A program made the translations under genes and the position numbers. The notes under the pieces were generated by a model. It worked only from the letters and a program-made list of their open reading frames with translations, was not told the origin of the DNA and ran no database searches. 5,396 nucleotides of DNA from Actinomycetes bacterium (GTDB lineage: Bacteria > Actinomycetota > Acidimicrobiia > Acidimicrobiales > Microtrichaceae): contig JAEZAI010000005.1 in NCBI GenBank assembly GCA_023427825.1, forward strand, positions 1 through 5,396, in the 5' to 3' direction. Positions within the stretch are counted from its first letter, which is position 1. The number at the start of each line of letters is the position of its first letter. Below, in pieces: positions 1-5,396 of this stretch.

Positions 1-88
1 CACGCCGGCCGCTGTCCTGGTGACGCGTCCGCGGTCGGGTTGATGGGAGTGGTTCTCGTGTTCGCGTCCGCGGTCGGGTCGGCGCAGC
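1..88. other. Left-edge intergenic segment, no gene visible
   Basis: This segment lies between the window edge and the stop codon of the minus-strand phosphoesterase gene. No convincing coding frame is visible within it, although the end of an upstream gene cut off by the window cannot be excluded. It holds an exact 17-bp direct repeat, listed separately. I see no hairpin followed by a T-run on either strand, so no terminator is called. Confidence 0.5.
24..79. repeat. 17-bp exact direct repeat pair
   Basis: CGCGTCCGCGGTCGGGT occurs at 24-40 and again at 63-79, a 39-bp period with 22 bp between copies. Each copy contains the palindrome CCGCGG. The similarity stops abruptly on both sides, so this is not a simple duplication of the whole 39-bp unit. 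It lies just beyond the stop codon of the phosphoesterase gene. It could be a remnant of a short repeat family, a pair of binding sites, or chance in GC-rich sequence, although 17 identical bases so close together is more than expected by chance. Function unknown. Confidence 0.7.
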
Positions 89-1474
89 TCAGGCTGGGCG
101 GAGGTACCGGCCGTCGGGCACGAGCTCGACGCGCTCGGCGGGGCCCGAGGCGGTGGCGCGCCACATGACCAGCCGGAGCGGATCCTCCGGGCGGTCCCCG
201 TCCCACTCGAGCGCGGTGAACGCACCCCGCAGCACCCCCGTGCCCGAGTTGGCGTAGCGGACCTCGCGGCCGTCGAAGGTCTGCGGGCGCAGCATCGGGT
301 AGTGGGTGTGGCCGTGCAGCAGCCAGGGCCAACCCCCGTCGGGCTCCACCTCGGCGAGGCGGCCGAAGAGGTGCTCCTCGTCGAGGCTGTCGAAGCGGCG
401 GTTGCCACCGAAGCGCGGGTCGATGGTGATGAGGCGGTTGCGGCCCCGCCCGGCGAGCAGCTCACCGACGGAGGTCTCGTCCGGCAGGCCGTCGTAGCGC
501 TGCGCCCGGGTCCCGCGGGGAAGGTCGTCGAGCGTGGTGGCCATCCAGGTCACGAGCCGGCCGAGCAGCGAGAACCCCGGGCCGTTCCACGAGTCGGTCA
601 GGTGGCCGTGGCTGATCATCGCGGCCACGCCGTCGATGCCGTCGCGGGCGGTGGCGCCGGGGCGGTCGAGCAGGATCGTGTCGACGACCGAGGTGCCCGG
701 CAGGTGCTCGGCGAGGCGTCGCTCCATCGCCGCATCGGTGAACACGTCGTCGTGGTTGCCCATCGTGCGGTGGTAGCGGCCGTCGGAGCAGAACCCCTCG
801 CGCAGCACGCGGTAGGTCTCGGCGTTGTTCTCGACGATGCGCTCCAGGTGCTGGCCGTGCACCGGTCCGGCCGGTCCGGGCAGGAGGTGCCCCGCGGCGA
901 GCTCGGCCAGCCCGGCGACGTCGTACACGACGCCCCAGGTCGACCCGCCGACCATCCAGAAGTCCTCGACGTCGCCGTTCTCGATCAGGTCCCAGCCGTC
1001 CTCGGCGTAGCGGGTCAGGACCCGCAGCGTCAGCTCCTTGGTGCGCTGGCGCGCGGGCCAGTCGAGGCGTCCGGGGATGCAGCGGTGGAGGTCGGAGGTG
1101 ATGACGATACGGCGGTCCGACGCGACGCGGCCACGCCGGGGCGCCGGCAGCGGGGTCTCGCGGCCCTCGGCCAGGGCGTGGAGGTGCTCGTCGAACCGGG
1201 CGATCCGGTCGAGCGCGATCCGTTGCGCCCTCCGGCTCGCGACCGCCATGGCCGGGATGCTCATCGGTGCGCCCAGCACGGTGACGCCGGTCTTGAGCAT
1301 CGCCCACGTGGAGGCCGCCACACCGGCCGGCGGTGCGCCCGGAGCGGGGTCGTCGCCGAGGGTGTGGAGGTGGTCGGCCTCGTCGGCCCAGCGGCCGGCC
1401 CACTCCAGCGCGGCGTCCCAGGCGGGCACCGCCGGCAGTCTCGGTCGCGGCAGCTGCGGGATCGGGAGTCGCAA
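89..1474 (-). CDS. Calcineurin-like metallophosphoesterase
   Basis: A 461-residue protein with the full ordered motif set of the calcineurin-like, dinuclear-metal phosphoesterase superfamily. SDLH gives D128 and H130, NGDVED gives D168, MGNHD gives N240 and H241, SHGH gives H289 and H291, and HGHTH gives H389 and H391. These residues normally bind two divalent metals and activate water to cleave phosphomono- or phosphodiester bonds. About 115 residues precede the catalytic domain and are family-atypical; residues 51-79 are fairly hydrophobic, but K61 argues against a clean membrane helix. No signal peptide is evident. The start is uncertain. TTG at 1474 is the only start codon between the in-frame stop at 1508-1510 and a GTG at residue 16, no good ribosome binding site precedes either, and the first ATG is residue 59. 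It is divergent from the nitroreductase gene. The fold is secure, but the substrate (nucleotide, lipid-linked phosphate or other) cannot be read from the sequence. Confidence 0.9.
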   Translation of the reverse strand: MRLPIPQLPRPRLPAVPAWDAALEWAGRWADEADHLHTLGDDPAPGAPPAGVAASTWAMLKTGVTVLGAPMSIPAMAVASRRAQRIALDRIARFDEHLHALAEGRETPLPAPRRGRVASDRRIVITSDLHRCIPGRLDWPARQRTKELTLRVLTRYAEDGWDLIENGDVEDFWMVGGSTWGVVYDVAGLAELAAGHLLPGPAGPVHGQHLERIVENNAETYRVLREGFCSDGRYHRTMGNHDDVFTDAAMERRLAEHLPGTSVVDTILLDRPGATARDGIDGVAAMISHGHLTDSWNGPGFSLLGRLVTWMATTLDDLPRGTRAQRYDGLPDETSVGELLAGRGRNRLITIDPRFGGNRRFDSLDEEHLFGRLAEVEPDGGWPWLLHGHTHYPMLRPQTFDGREVRYANSGTGVLRGAFTALEWDGDRPEDPLRLVMWRATASGPAERVELVPDGRYLRPA

Positions 1475-1565
1475 GGGACCAGCTTGCCATCGGTGGCGGC
1501 GGAGGCGTCACCCGCCCGGACGACCACGTACGCTGCGACACCGCGACGACGAGGGACGGGGGCGC
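1475..1565. promoter_or_regulatory. Divergent intergenic region, presumed promoters for both directions
   Basis: These 91 bp separate the divergent phosphoesterase and nitroreductase genes, so promoters for both should lie here or just inside the coding starts. The best plus-strand candidate is a TANNNT-type -10 element, TACGCT at 1529-1534. The sequence at -35 distance (CGTCAC, 1506-1511) is a poor match to TTGACA. CGTACG at 1527-1532 is a 6-bp palindrome overlapping it. GAGGGA at 1551-1556, 9 bp before the nitroreductase ATG, is a plausible ribosome binding site. No strong minus-strand promoter stands out. The existence of a promoter is inferred from gene arrangement; the exact elements are weak. 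Confidence 0.35.
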
Positions 1566-2363
1566 ATGACGATCAACGAACGGGCACCCGACGGCGACCG
1601 CTCGTACGAGGCGGTCGCGTCGCGGTTGGAGATGCCGCTCGTCGAGGCCATGGAGACCCAGCGCGCCGTGCGCAAGGTGCTGCCGGATCCGGTCGACGAC
1701 GACATCGTCCTGCGCTGCATCGAGCTCGGCCTCAAGGCGCCGACCGGCTCGAACGGCCAGAACTGGCAGTTCGTGGTCGTGAAGGACCGTGAGATCCTGG
1801 CGACGTTCGCCCACCGCTACCGCCAGGCCTGGCGCCTCTACGGCGGCCTCGGTGAGCGGGTCGTCCGCGACGACCCGGCCATGCAGCGGGTCCTCGGCGC
1901 GGTGGCCTGGCAGGTCGACCACTTCGAGGAGACGCCGGTCGTCGTCGTCCCGTGCCTCGAGGGCGTGCAGCGGTTCGCGGCCGTTCCCGCGCTGGCGGCG
2001 AGCAGCCACTACGGCTCGATCTACCCGAGCGTGCAGAACCTGCTGCTCGCGGCCCGGGCCATGGGGTTGGGCGCCTCGCTGATCACACTCCCGCTCTGGA
2101 GCGTCACGTTGTCGCGGCGCACGCTCGGCCTGCCGATGACCGTGCAACCGGTGTGCATGGTGCCGCTGGGCTGGCCCCGCGGCCGCTACGGGCCGACGAC
2201 TCGCAAGCCGGTCGGCGACGTCGTGCACCTGGACCGCTTCGGCACCCGGCCGTGGCGGGGCAGGAGCGTCGGCCGGCCGCAGAACGACACGGAGCAGACC
2301 CAGAACGACACGGAGAAGACCCAGAACGACACGGAGCAGAACGGAACGGAGGTGCGATCGTGA
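1566..2363 (+). CDS. Nitroreductase-family FMN oxidoreductase with repeat tail
   Basis: A 265-residue protein of the nitroreductase (FMN-dependent, NAD(P)H-using) superfamily. Visible motifs are TQRAVRK (residues 31-37; R33 and R36 fit the family's N-terminal phosphate-binding arginine motif), APTGSNGQNWQFVVV (58-72), the core helix SIYPSVQNLLLAARAMGLGAS (151-171) and RKPVGDVVHLDRFG (213-226). Members are usually homodimers that reduce nitroaromatics, quinones, flavins or related electrophiles, but the substrate cannot be predicted here. The ATG at 1566 is chosen because GAGGGA lies 9 bp upstream and the family motif begins about 30 residues in; the ATG at 1632 is too close to its GGAG. The catalytic fold appears to end near residue 230. 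After it comes an unusual hydrophilic tail with three 7-residue repeats of the QNDTEQT type. The stop overlaps the amidase start, so the two proteins are probably translationally coupled. Confidence 0.88.
   Translation: MTINERAPDGDRSYEAVASRLEMPLVEAMETQRAVRKVLPDPVDDDIVLRCIELGLKAPTGSNGQNWQFVVVKDREILATFAHRYRQAWRLYGGLGERVVRDDPAMQRVLGAVAWQVDHFEETPVVVVPCLEGVQRFAAVPALAASSHYGSIYPSVQNLLLAARAMGLGASLITLPLWSVTLSRRTLGLPMTVQPVCMVPLGWPRGRYGPTTRKPVGDVVHLDRFGTRPWRGRSVGRPQNDTEQTQNDTEKTQNDTEQNGTEVRS
2280..2351 (+). repeat. 21-bp in-frame tandem repeat, three copies plus a degenerate fourth core
   Basis: Three adjacent 21-bp units at 2280-2300, 2301-2321 and 2322-2342 share the identical 15-bp core CAGAACGACACGGAG. 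They encode QNDTEQT, QNDTEKT and QNDTEQN at the nitroreductase C-terminus. A fourth core matching 13 of 15 bases lies at 2337-2351, with a 15-bp rather than 21-bp offset, and its ACGGAG end forms part of the amidase Shine-Dalgarno sequence. A 21-bp unit keeps the reading frame and equals about two helical turns. Copies 1 and 2 differ at a single base, which suggests recent expansion by slippage or unequal recombination. Confidence 0.92.
2348..2353 (+). promoter_or_regulatory. Shine-Dalgarno sequence for the amidase
   Basis: GGAGGT lies 6 bp before the GTG at 2360 and is the strongest ribosome binding site in the window. It fixes the amidase start, because the open frame extends several hundred bases further upstream inside the nitroreductase gene. 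It lies within the last codons of that gene, which favours coupled translation. Confidence 0.8.
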
Positions 2364-3793
2364 CCACCAGCCTGCAGGGCCAGCCGATGCCGTCGGTGAT
2401 CGAGGCCGCGGCGGCCATCCGGGAGGGACGCCAGTCCTCGCTCGAGCTCGTCGAGGAGTGCCTCACCCGCATCGAGGCCCACAACGAGGCGCTGAACGCG
2501 TTCGTGTACGTCGACGCCGTCGGGGCCCGGCGCGCCGCCGAGGAGGTCGACCGGCGCGTGGCCGCGGGCGAGGGCGACCTGCTCGGCCCGCTCGCCGGCG
2601 TGCCGTTCGGGGTCAAGGACCTGGAGGACTGCGAGGGCATGCCCACCAGCCACGGGTCGCTGCTCTACAAGGGCGGCCCACCCGTGACCGAGGACTCCGA
2701 GCACGTCGCCCGGTTGCGCGGCGCCGGCGCGATCCCGCTCGGCAAGACCGCGGCACCCGAGTTCGGGACCATCCAGTACACGTACACCAAGGCCTGGGGC
2801 GCGACCTCCAACCCGTGGAACCTGGAGCGCACGCCCGGCGGCTCGAGCGGCGGCTCCGCCGCGGCGGTGGCGGCCGGCCTCATCCCGTTCGGCACGGCGT
2901 CGGACGGCGGGGGCTCCACCCGCATCCCGGCCGGCTTCTCCGGGCTCGTGGGCCTGAAGCCGAGCCACGGCCGCATCCCGCACCCCGACGACGACCCGTC
3001 CGAGACCGCGTGCTACGGCGCCCTGACCACGACCGTCGCCGACAGCGCCCGGCACCTCGACATCACCGCCGGGCCCCACGACACCGACCGCCTGTCGCTG
3101 CCGCCGCCGACCCTGCGCTACGAGGACGCGATCGACACGCTCGACGTGTCGAACCTGAAGGTGGGCTGGTCCGCCACGCTCGGGTTCGCGCCCGTCGATC
3201 CGGAGGTCGAGGAGATCTCGCACGCCGCGGCGCTCGACGCCGCTCGGGCGGCGGGGGTGGAGCTCATCGACGTCGACGTCCACCTGACCGACCCGGTCGC
3301 CACCTGGCTGAGCGCGGGTGCCATGTCGCTGTGGCTCGGCATCCAGGAGCACGAGCACTGGCCGGAGCGGGCCGACGACCTCACGCCGTTCGTGCGGATG
3401 TCGCTCGAGGCGACCTACGACCGGCCGCTGCGCACGCTGGTCAACGGCTACCGCCGCCGGCTCCAGCTGCAGCGGGACATGGCCACGCTGTTCAGCGAGA
3501 TCGACGTGCTGATGACGCCGACGACCGCGGTGCCCGCCTTCCCGGCCAAGGGGCCCTCGCCCTCGGTGATCGGCGGCGTCGAGGTCAACCAGGCCATGAG
3601 CGTGCCGTTCACGATGCTGGCCAACCTCTGCTGGAACCCGGCGGTCTCGGTCCCGGCCGGCCTCAGCGCCGACGGGCTGCCGATCGGCCTGCAGGTGATC
3701 GGCCGCCGCCACGTCGACGAGGTCCCGCTGCGCTTCGCCCGACTGCTCGAGGTCGAGCGGCCCTGGCCGCTGCACGCCCCGGGCTACCTGTAG
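2360..3793 (+). CDS. Amidase-signature family hydrolase
   Basis: A 477-residue enzyme of the amidase signature family, of typical length for a single-domain member. The Ser-cisSer-Lys triad is visible: K86 in VPFGVKD, S162 in the TPGGSSGGSAAA motif (158-169), and the nucleophile S186 in SDGGGSTRIP (181-190). The 24-residue spacing from S162 to S186 equals that between Ser217 and Ser241 of fatty acid amide hydrolase. These enzymes hydrolyse amide bonds of small molecules through an acyl-enzyme. GatA-type glutaminyl-tRNA amidotransferase is unlikely because no gatB or gatC is adjacent. The SDGGGS form is also seen in amidases of the 6-aminohexanoate-cyclic-dimer hydrolase kind, but the substrate is not determinable. 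No signal peptide is seen, so it is probably cytoplasmic. GTG at 2360 is chosen from the Shine-Dalgarno sequence at 2348-2353; it overlaps the nitroreductase TGA by 4 bp. The stop is TAG. Confidence 0.93.
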   Translation: MTTSLQGQPMPSVIEAAAAIREGRQSSLELVEECLTRIEAHNEALNAFVYVDAVGARRAAEEVDRRVAAGEGDLLGPLAGVPFGVKDLEDCEGMPTSHGSLLYKGGPPVTEDSEHVARLRGAGAIPLGKTAAPEFGTIQYTYTKAWGATSNPWNLERTPGGSSGGSAAAVAAGLIPFGTASDGGGSTRIPAGFSGLVGLKPSHGRIPHPDDDPSETACYGALTTTVADSARHLDITAGPHDTDRLSLPPPTLRYEDAIDTLDVSNLKVGWSATLGFAPVDPEVEEISHAAALDAARAAGVELIDVDVHLTDPVATWLSAGAMSLWLGIQEHEHWPERADDLTPFVRMSLEATYDRPLRTLVNGYRRRLQLQRDMATLFSEIDVLMTPTTAVPAFPAKGPSPSVIGGVEVNQAMSVPFTMLANLCWNPAVSVPAGLSADGLPIGLQVIGRRHVDEVPLRFARLLEVERPWPLHAPGYL

Positions 3794-3813
3794 ACCCGAC
3801 CAGAGAACCCCCC

Positions 3814-4893
3814 ATGCACCTCGTCGTCTACACCGACGCCGCCGAGCGCGGCGGTGCCGAGTCGTCGATGGGCATGTTCATCGAGCGGTTCCGTCCCGAC
3901 ATCCGGGTGACGGTGGTCGGTCCCCACGAGGAGGTGATCCGGTGGCTGGCCGCCCGGCGGCCGGGCTCCAGGTACCTGGTGCTCGACGAGATCCACGACC
4001 GCAGCGACGTGCGGGCGATGGTCCAGCACCGCCGGGCGTTCAAGTGGCTGCGGCCCGACCTGGTGCACTTCAACCTGTCCACGATGTCGTCGTGCCAGTG
4101 GGCGCTCGCCGCCGCGCTCACGATCCCCGGCCTCCCGGTGGTGGTGCTCGAGCACTCCCCGGTGGGGACGTGGTCGTCGCTGTCCAACCGGCTCAAGCGG
4201 ATCACCTCCGACCGCGCCGACGCGCACGTGGCCGTCGGGCACCGGGCCGCCCGGATCATCGAGGAGCTCGGCGAGCTGCCAGAGGGTTCCATGCGCGTCA
4301 TCCACTCGGGGGTGCCGATCGTGGAGCTCGACCCACCGCCGCGGACCACCGACGACTTCACCGTCGGCATGCTGTCCCGCCACGACGCGGTCAAGGGCAT
4401 CGACCTGGCGATCCGCGCCGTCGAGCGGCTCGGCCCGGGCTCGCGCCTGGTCGTCGTCGGCGACGGCGCCGAGCGCCCGGCGCTCGAGGCGCTGATCGAG
4501 GAGCTGGGCGTGGGCGACCGGGTGGAGCTGCGGGGCTGGGACGACCGCGCCCGCGACGTGCTGCCGACCTTCGACGTGTACCTGCTGCCGTCCCGGCTGG
4601 AGGCGTTCCCGGTGACCGTCATGGAGGCCATGCAGGCGGGCGTGCCGGTGGTCGCCACCGAGGTCGGCAGCGTGCGCGAGGCGGTCGACGACGGCGACAC
4701 CGGCATCGTCGTCCCGGTCGAGGACCTGGACGCGGTCGTCGCCGCGCGGGCGCGGCTCCGCGGCGATCCCGAGCTGCGGGCCACGATGGGGGCGCGGGCC
4801 CGGGAGGTCGGCCTCGAGCGCTTCGACGCGGACGCTGCGGTCCGGTCCTGGGAGGCGCTCTACGACGAGGTCATCGCCCGCCGGGGCGGGTGA
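3814..4893 (+). CDS. GT-B fold glycosyltransferase, family 4-like
   Basis: A 359-residue retaining-type glycosyltransferase. The N-terminal Rossmann half starts MHLVVYTDAAERGGAE, with GGAE (13-16) in the acceptor-side glycine-rich loop. The hinge region contains VIHSGVP (162-168). The C-terminal half carries GMLSRHDAVKG, where R189 and K194 form the R-x4-K pair that binds the donor diphosphate. It also has VVVGDGAERPALEAL (213-227) and the E-x7-E motif, E263 and E271, in LEAFPVTVMEAMQAGVPVVAT. The family transfers sugars from nucleotide-sugar donors to lipid, glycan or small-molecule acceptors at the cytoplasmic face; donor and acceptor cannot be assigned. Length is normal and no membrane segment is seen. 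The ATG at 3814 fits the usual family N-terminus, although the ribosome binding site is weak. The gene lies 20 bp after the amidase stop and is probably cotranscribed with it. No other glycan or sugar-nucleotide genes are in the window. Confidence 0.93.
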   Translation: MHLVVYTDAAERGGAESSMGMFIERFRPDIRVTVVGPHEEVIRWLAARRPGSRYLVLDEIHDRSDVRAMVQHRRAFKWLRPDLVHFNLSTMSSCQWALAAALTIPGLPVVVLEHSPVGTWSSLSNRLKRITSDRADAHVAVGHRAARIIEELGELPEGSMRVIHSGVPIVELDPPPRTTDDFTVGMLSRHDAVKGIDLAIRAVERLGPGSRLVVVGDGAERPALEALIEELGVGDRVELRGWDDRARDVLPTFDVYLLPSRLEAFPVTVMEAMQAGVPVVATEVGSVREAVDDGDTGIVVPVEDLDAVVAARARLRGDPELRATMGARAREVGLERFDADAAVRSWEALYDEVIARRGG

Positions 4894-4901
4894 CCGCAGC
4901 C

Positions 4902-4916
4902 TCGGCCGATCGCCGA
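4902..4916. terminator. Weak hairpin in the convergent gap
   Basis: TCGGC at 4902-4906 and GCCGA at 4912-4916 can form a 5-bp stem with a CGATC loop in the 27-bp gap between two convergent genes. There is no T-run on either strand, so an intrinsic terminator is only a possibility suggested by position. In sequence this GC-rich such a stem may be chance. Confidence 0.15.
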
Positions 4917-4920
4917 CGGC

Positions 4921-5396
4921 TCAGGGCACCTCGACGGTGGCCTTGGTGACCGCCACGTCCTCGTCGTCGCCCGGGGTCGCCGTCGGACAGCCGTCGCCGG
5001 TGCCGACCACGGCGGCCACCTCGGCCACGTGGGTGCCGGGGTCCAGCCCCTCCGGCAGCGTGAACCGGAACGAGTGGTGGACGGCCCCGGGCACGGTCGT
5101 GGTGGTCGTGGTCGGCGCGTCGGGGTCGGGTCGCTCGACGGGGGCGGCCGAGCAGCCGATCTCGGCCGTGACCAGCGGGAGCGGTGCTTCGGTGAGCGCG
5201 TCGCCCTCGGAGGGGCTCCAGCACGACGAGCCCTCGGCCTCGGCCACCTCGGCCGGTCCCTCGCCCTGGAGGCGCACGTGCACGCAGACCGTCGTGGCGT
5301 CTGCGATGTCGACCACCGGGTCGTCGACGTCCACGTCGATCACGTCCCCGGCGCTCGTCGCCGTGACCGCGAGCTGGTCCGGCAACGCCGTGGTGG
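4921..5396 (-). CDS. Acidic, probably exported hypothetical protein (N-terminus missing)
   Basis: The frame stays open to the right edge, so only the last 157 codons are seen. The TTG at 5383-5385 is more likely an internal leucine than the start. I do not recognise a family. The visible part is acidic, with alternating short hydrophobic stretches suggesting beta structure (for example HHSFRFTLPEGL and HVAEVAAVV). It has four cysteines, at residues 34, 55, 78 and 133 counted from the TTG codon, an even number that would fit disulfides outside the cytoplasm. Residues 86-99 form a Pro/Asp/Thr-rich linker containing six threonines, a type common in secreted or cell-surface actinobacterial proteins. 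The expected signal or lipoprotein peptide would lie beyond the window. Its stop is 27 bp from the convergent glycosyltransferase stop. Export is inferred, not seen. Confidence 0.65.
   Translation of the reverse strand, partial: TTALPDQLAVTATSAGDVIDVDVDDPVVDIADATTVCVHVRLQGEGPAEVAEAEGSSCWSPSEGDALTEAPLPLVTAEIGCSAAPVERPDPDAPTTTTTTVPGAVHHSFRFTLPEGLDPGTHVAEVAAVVGTGDGCPTATPGDDEDVAVTKATVEVP

Noticed and set aside
302..1792. Plus-strand open frame (496 codons) antisense to the phosphoesterase
   Set aside because: It has no recognisable motif and its composition is that of a shadow frame; the opposite strand carries all the metal-binding motifs.
462..2228. Long minus-strand open frame (588 codons) across the phosphoesterase and nitroreductase genes
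   Set aside because: It overlaps two well-supported genes and its translation is Arg/Pro/Ala/His-rich without domains, as expected for an off-frame reading of high-GC coding DNA.
2280..2351. Repeat array considered as a CRISPR
   Set aside because: The units are directly adjacent without unique spacers, are only 21 bp, and lie in frame inside a coding region.
1952..2359. Upstream extension of the amidase frame inside the nitroreductase gene
   Set aside because: This stretch is the off-frame reading of the nitroreductase. The Shine-Dalgarno sequence at 2348-2353 and the start of family-like sequence place the amidase start at 2360.
2186..3775. Long minus-strand open frame (529 codons) opposite the amidase
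   Set aside because: It is antisense to a gene with an intact catalytic triad, and its translation is low-complexity Arg/Gly/Val/Asp-rich with no motif.
2360..3793. Amidase as GatA of the tRNA-dependent amidotransferase
   Set aside because: No gatB or gatC neighbours are present, and the SDGGGS nucleophile motif and overall sequence fit stand-alone amidases better.
2458..3813. Upstream extension of the glycosyltransferase frame through the amidase
   Set aside because: It is Arg-rich shadow sequence. The family N-terminus begins at the ATG at 3814, just after the amidase stop.

Overview
This 5.4-kb window is high-GC, gene-dense bacterial chromosome. The strong G/C bias at third codon positions, GTG/TTG starts and short intergenic gaps suggest a high-GC actinomycete (Actinomycetota). 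A hexathreonine linker in the last, apparently exported protein is reminiscent of Acidimicrobiia, but that placement is inference, because the window holds no rRNA or marker gene.

Layout, left to right. Positions 1-88 are non-coding as far as can be seen and carry an exact 17-bp direct repeat. Positions 89-1474 (minus) encode a calcineurin-like metallophosphoesterase with a complete metal-ligand set. A 91-bp divergent intergenic region follows. Three plus-strand genes then run head to tail, probably as one transcription unit: an FMN-type nitroreductase-family protein (1566-2363), an amidase-signature hydrolase (2360-3793) that overlaps it by 4 bp at GTGA, and a GT-B family 4-type glycosyltransferase (3814-4893) 20 bp later. 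After a 27-bp convergent gap, the 3' part of a minus-strand gene for an acidic, cysteine-containing, probably extracytoplasmic protein runs off the right edge (4921-5396).

The nitroreductase and amidase look translationally coupled: the amidase GTG sits inside the nitroreductase stop region behind a good Shine-Dalgarno sequence. The nitroreductase ends in a low-complexity tail encoded by a 21-bp tandem repeat (QNDTEQT, QNDTEKT, QNDTEQN). A degenerate fourth copy of the repeat core supplies part of the amidase ribosome binding site. I see no pathway that clearly unites the three enzymes.

I found no mobile element, CRISPR array, RNA gene, toxin-antitoxin pair or recognisable defence system. 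The most unusual feature is the in-frame repeat at the nitroreductase-amidase junction; otherwise the region looks ordinary.
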